Below the pieces are notes generated by a model. The model did no database searches. It had not been told where the DNA came from and worked only from the letters and a program-made list of their open reading frames with translations. A DNA stretch of 5,549 bases from an uncultured Clostridia bacterium. Lineage in GTDB: Bacteria > Bacillota_A > Clostridia > Christensenellales > Aristaeellaceae. Location: contig CAMOGC010000112.1 of NCBI GenBank assembly GCA_946613955.1, positions 1 to 5,549 on the forward strand, in the 5' to 3' direction. The translations under genes were made by a program, and so were the position numbers. Below, in pieces: positions 5,386 to 5,549 of this stretch. Position 1 is the first letter of the stretch. Each line of letters begins with the position of its first letter.

Positions 5386-5549
5386 TCAGGTTTTGTCCAC
5401 CGGGGTCTGGGTGCTGTCCGGCTGCTCGGGCGGGTTGGTTCCGTCCGCCGGAGCCTGAGCGCTGTCCGTGCCGGCAGGCGTCGCGCCGGAATTATTTTTT
5501 TATGATTCCGGTTTTTTCCTCCCGGTCTCCCGCTCCCCCGTTCGTTTAC
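5386..5549 (-). other. Partial 3' end of an unidentified leftward gene, interrupted by an in-frame TAA
   Basis: One minus-strand frame enters from the right edge, reads 15 hydrophilic codons (KRTGERETGRKKPES, 5547-5503), meets TAA at 5502-5500, and then stays open for 37 codons to TGA at 5388-5386. The second part is rich in Pro, Thr, Ala and Asp (for example APADGTNPPEQPDSTQTPVD), like the low-complexity tails of secreted or membrane proteins, and 29 of its 37 codons end in G or C. No start codon or ribosome site introduces the second part. A terminator stands just after the TGA, so this stop looks like the original gene end. Either the gene is broken by a nonsense change, or the true end is the TAA and the rest is chance. 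The product cannot be named; truB or ribF often precede rpsO, but nothing seen here identifies either. Confidence 0.35.

Noticed and set aside
5305..5549. A minus-strand frame open from the right edge through the terminator and into the rpsO promoter
   Set aside because: It crosses the terminator and promoter, its product is arginine-rich and its third positions show no coding bias.
1..5549. Search for tRNA, CRISPR repeats, insertion-sequence ends, attachment sites, toxin-antitoxin or defence genes
   Set aside because: Nothing matching was seen. All sizeable open space is accounted for by the six genes or gene fragments and their control regions.

Overview
The window looks like chromosomal DNA from a GC-rich member of the Clostridia (Bacillota). 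The evidence is strong AGGAGG-type ribosome binding sites, a RuvX–DUF1292 (YrzB) gene pair, Firmicute-like forms of ribosomal protein S15 and polynucleotide phosphorylase, and coding regions with mostly G or C at third positions. I cannot name a genus. There are no mobile elements, CRISPR arrays, tRNAs or rRNAs.

Layout. A rightward gene (66-1496) encodes a Wzx-type oligosaccharide flippase and is probably the end of a surface-polysaccharide cluster to the left. Everything else points leftward. In transcription order, from right to left: the 3' end of an unidentified gene at the right edge, interrupted by an in-frame TAA (5386-5549); a terminator (5347-5378); a strong sigma-70 promoter (5295-5323); rpsO (4933-5187); a U-poor 13-bp hairpin (4867-4899); pnp (2602-4752); a strong terminator (2567-2594); ruvX (2003-2425); yrzB (1567-1869); and a terminator (1473-1510) that overlaps the end of the convergent flippase gene.

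Function. The rpsO-pnp pair joins a small-subunit ribosomal protein to the main 3'-5' phosphorolytic exoribonuclease, an arrangement known from many bacteria, including E. coli, where the intergenic RNA is processed and both genes are autoregulated. The ruvX-yrzB pair is the Firmicute module for pre-16S rRNA/Holliday-junction nuclease activity plus a small acidic protein of unknown function. Its usual upstream partner, ireB, is missing here.

The genes are ordinary. The most interesting sequence is non-coding. An identical 12-mer lies in both the rpsO and pnp leaders. A 22-bp inverted repeat in the pnp leader fills the spacer of a possible pnp promoter, and as RNA it pairs better on the sense strand. 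The flippase stop codon sits in the loop of the opposing operon's terminator. The reading frame at the right edge looks coding on the far side of an in-frame stop. I found no convincing new multi-gene system.
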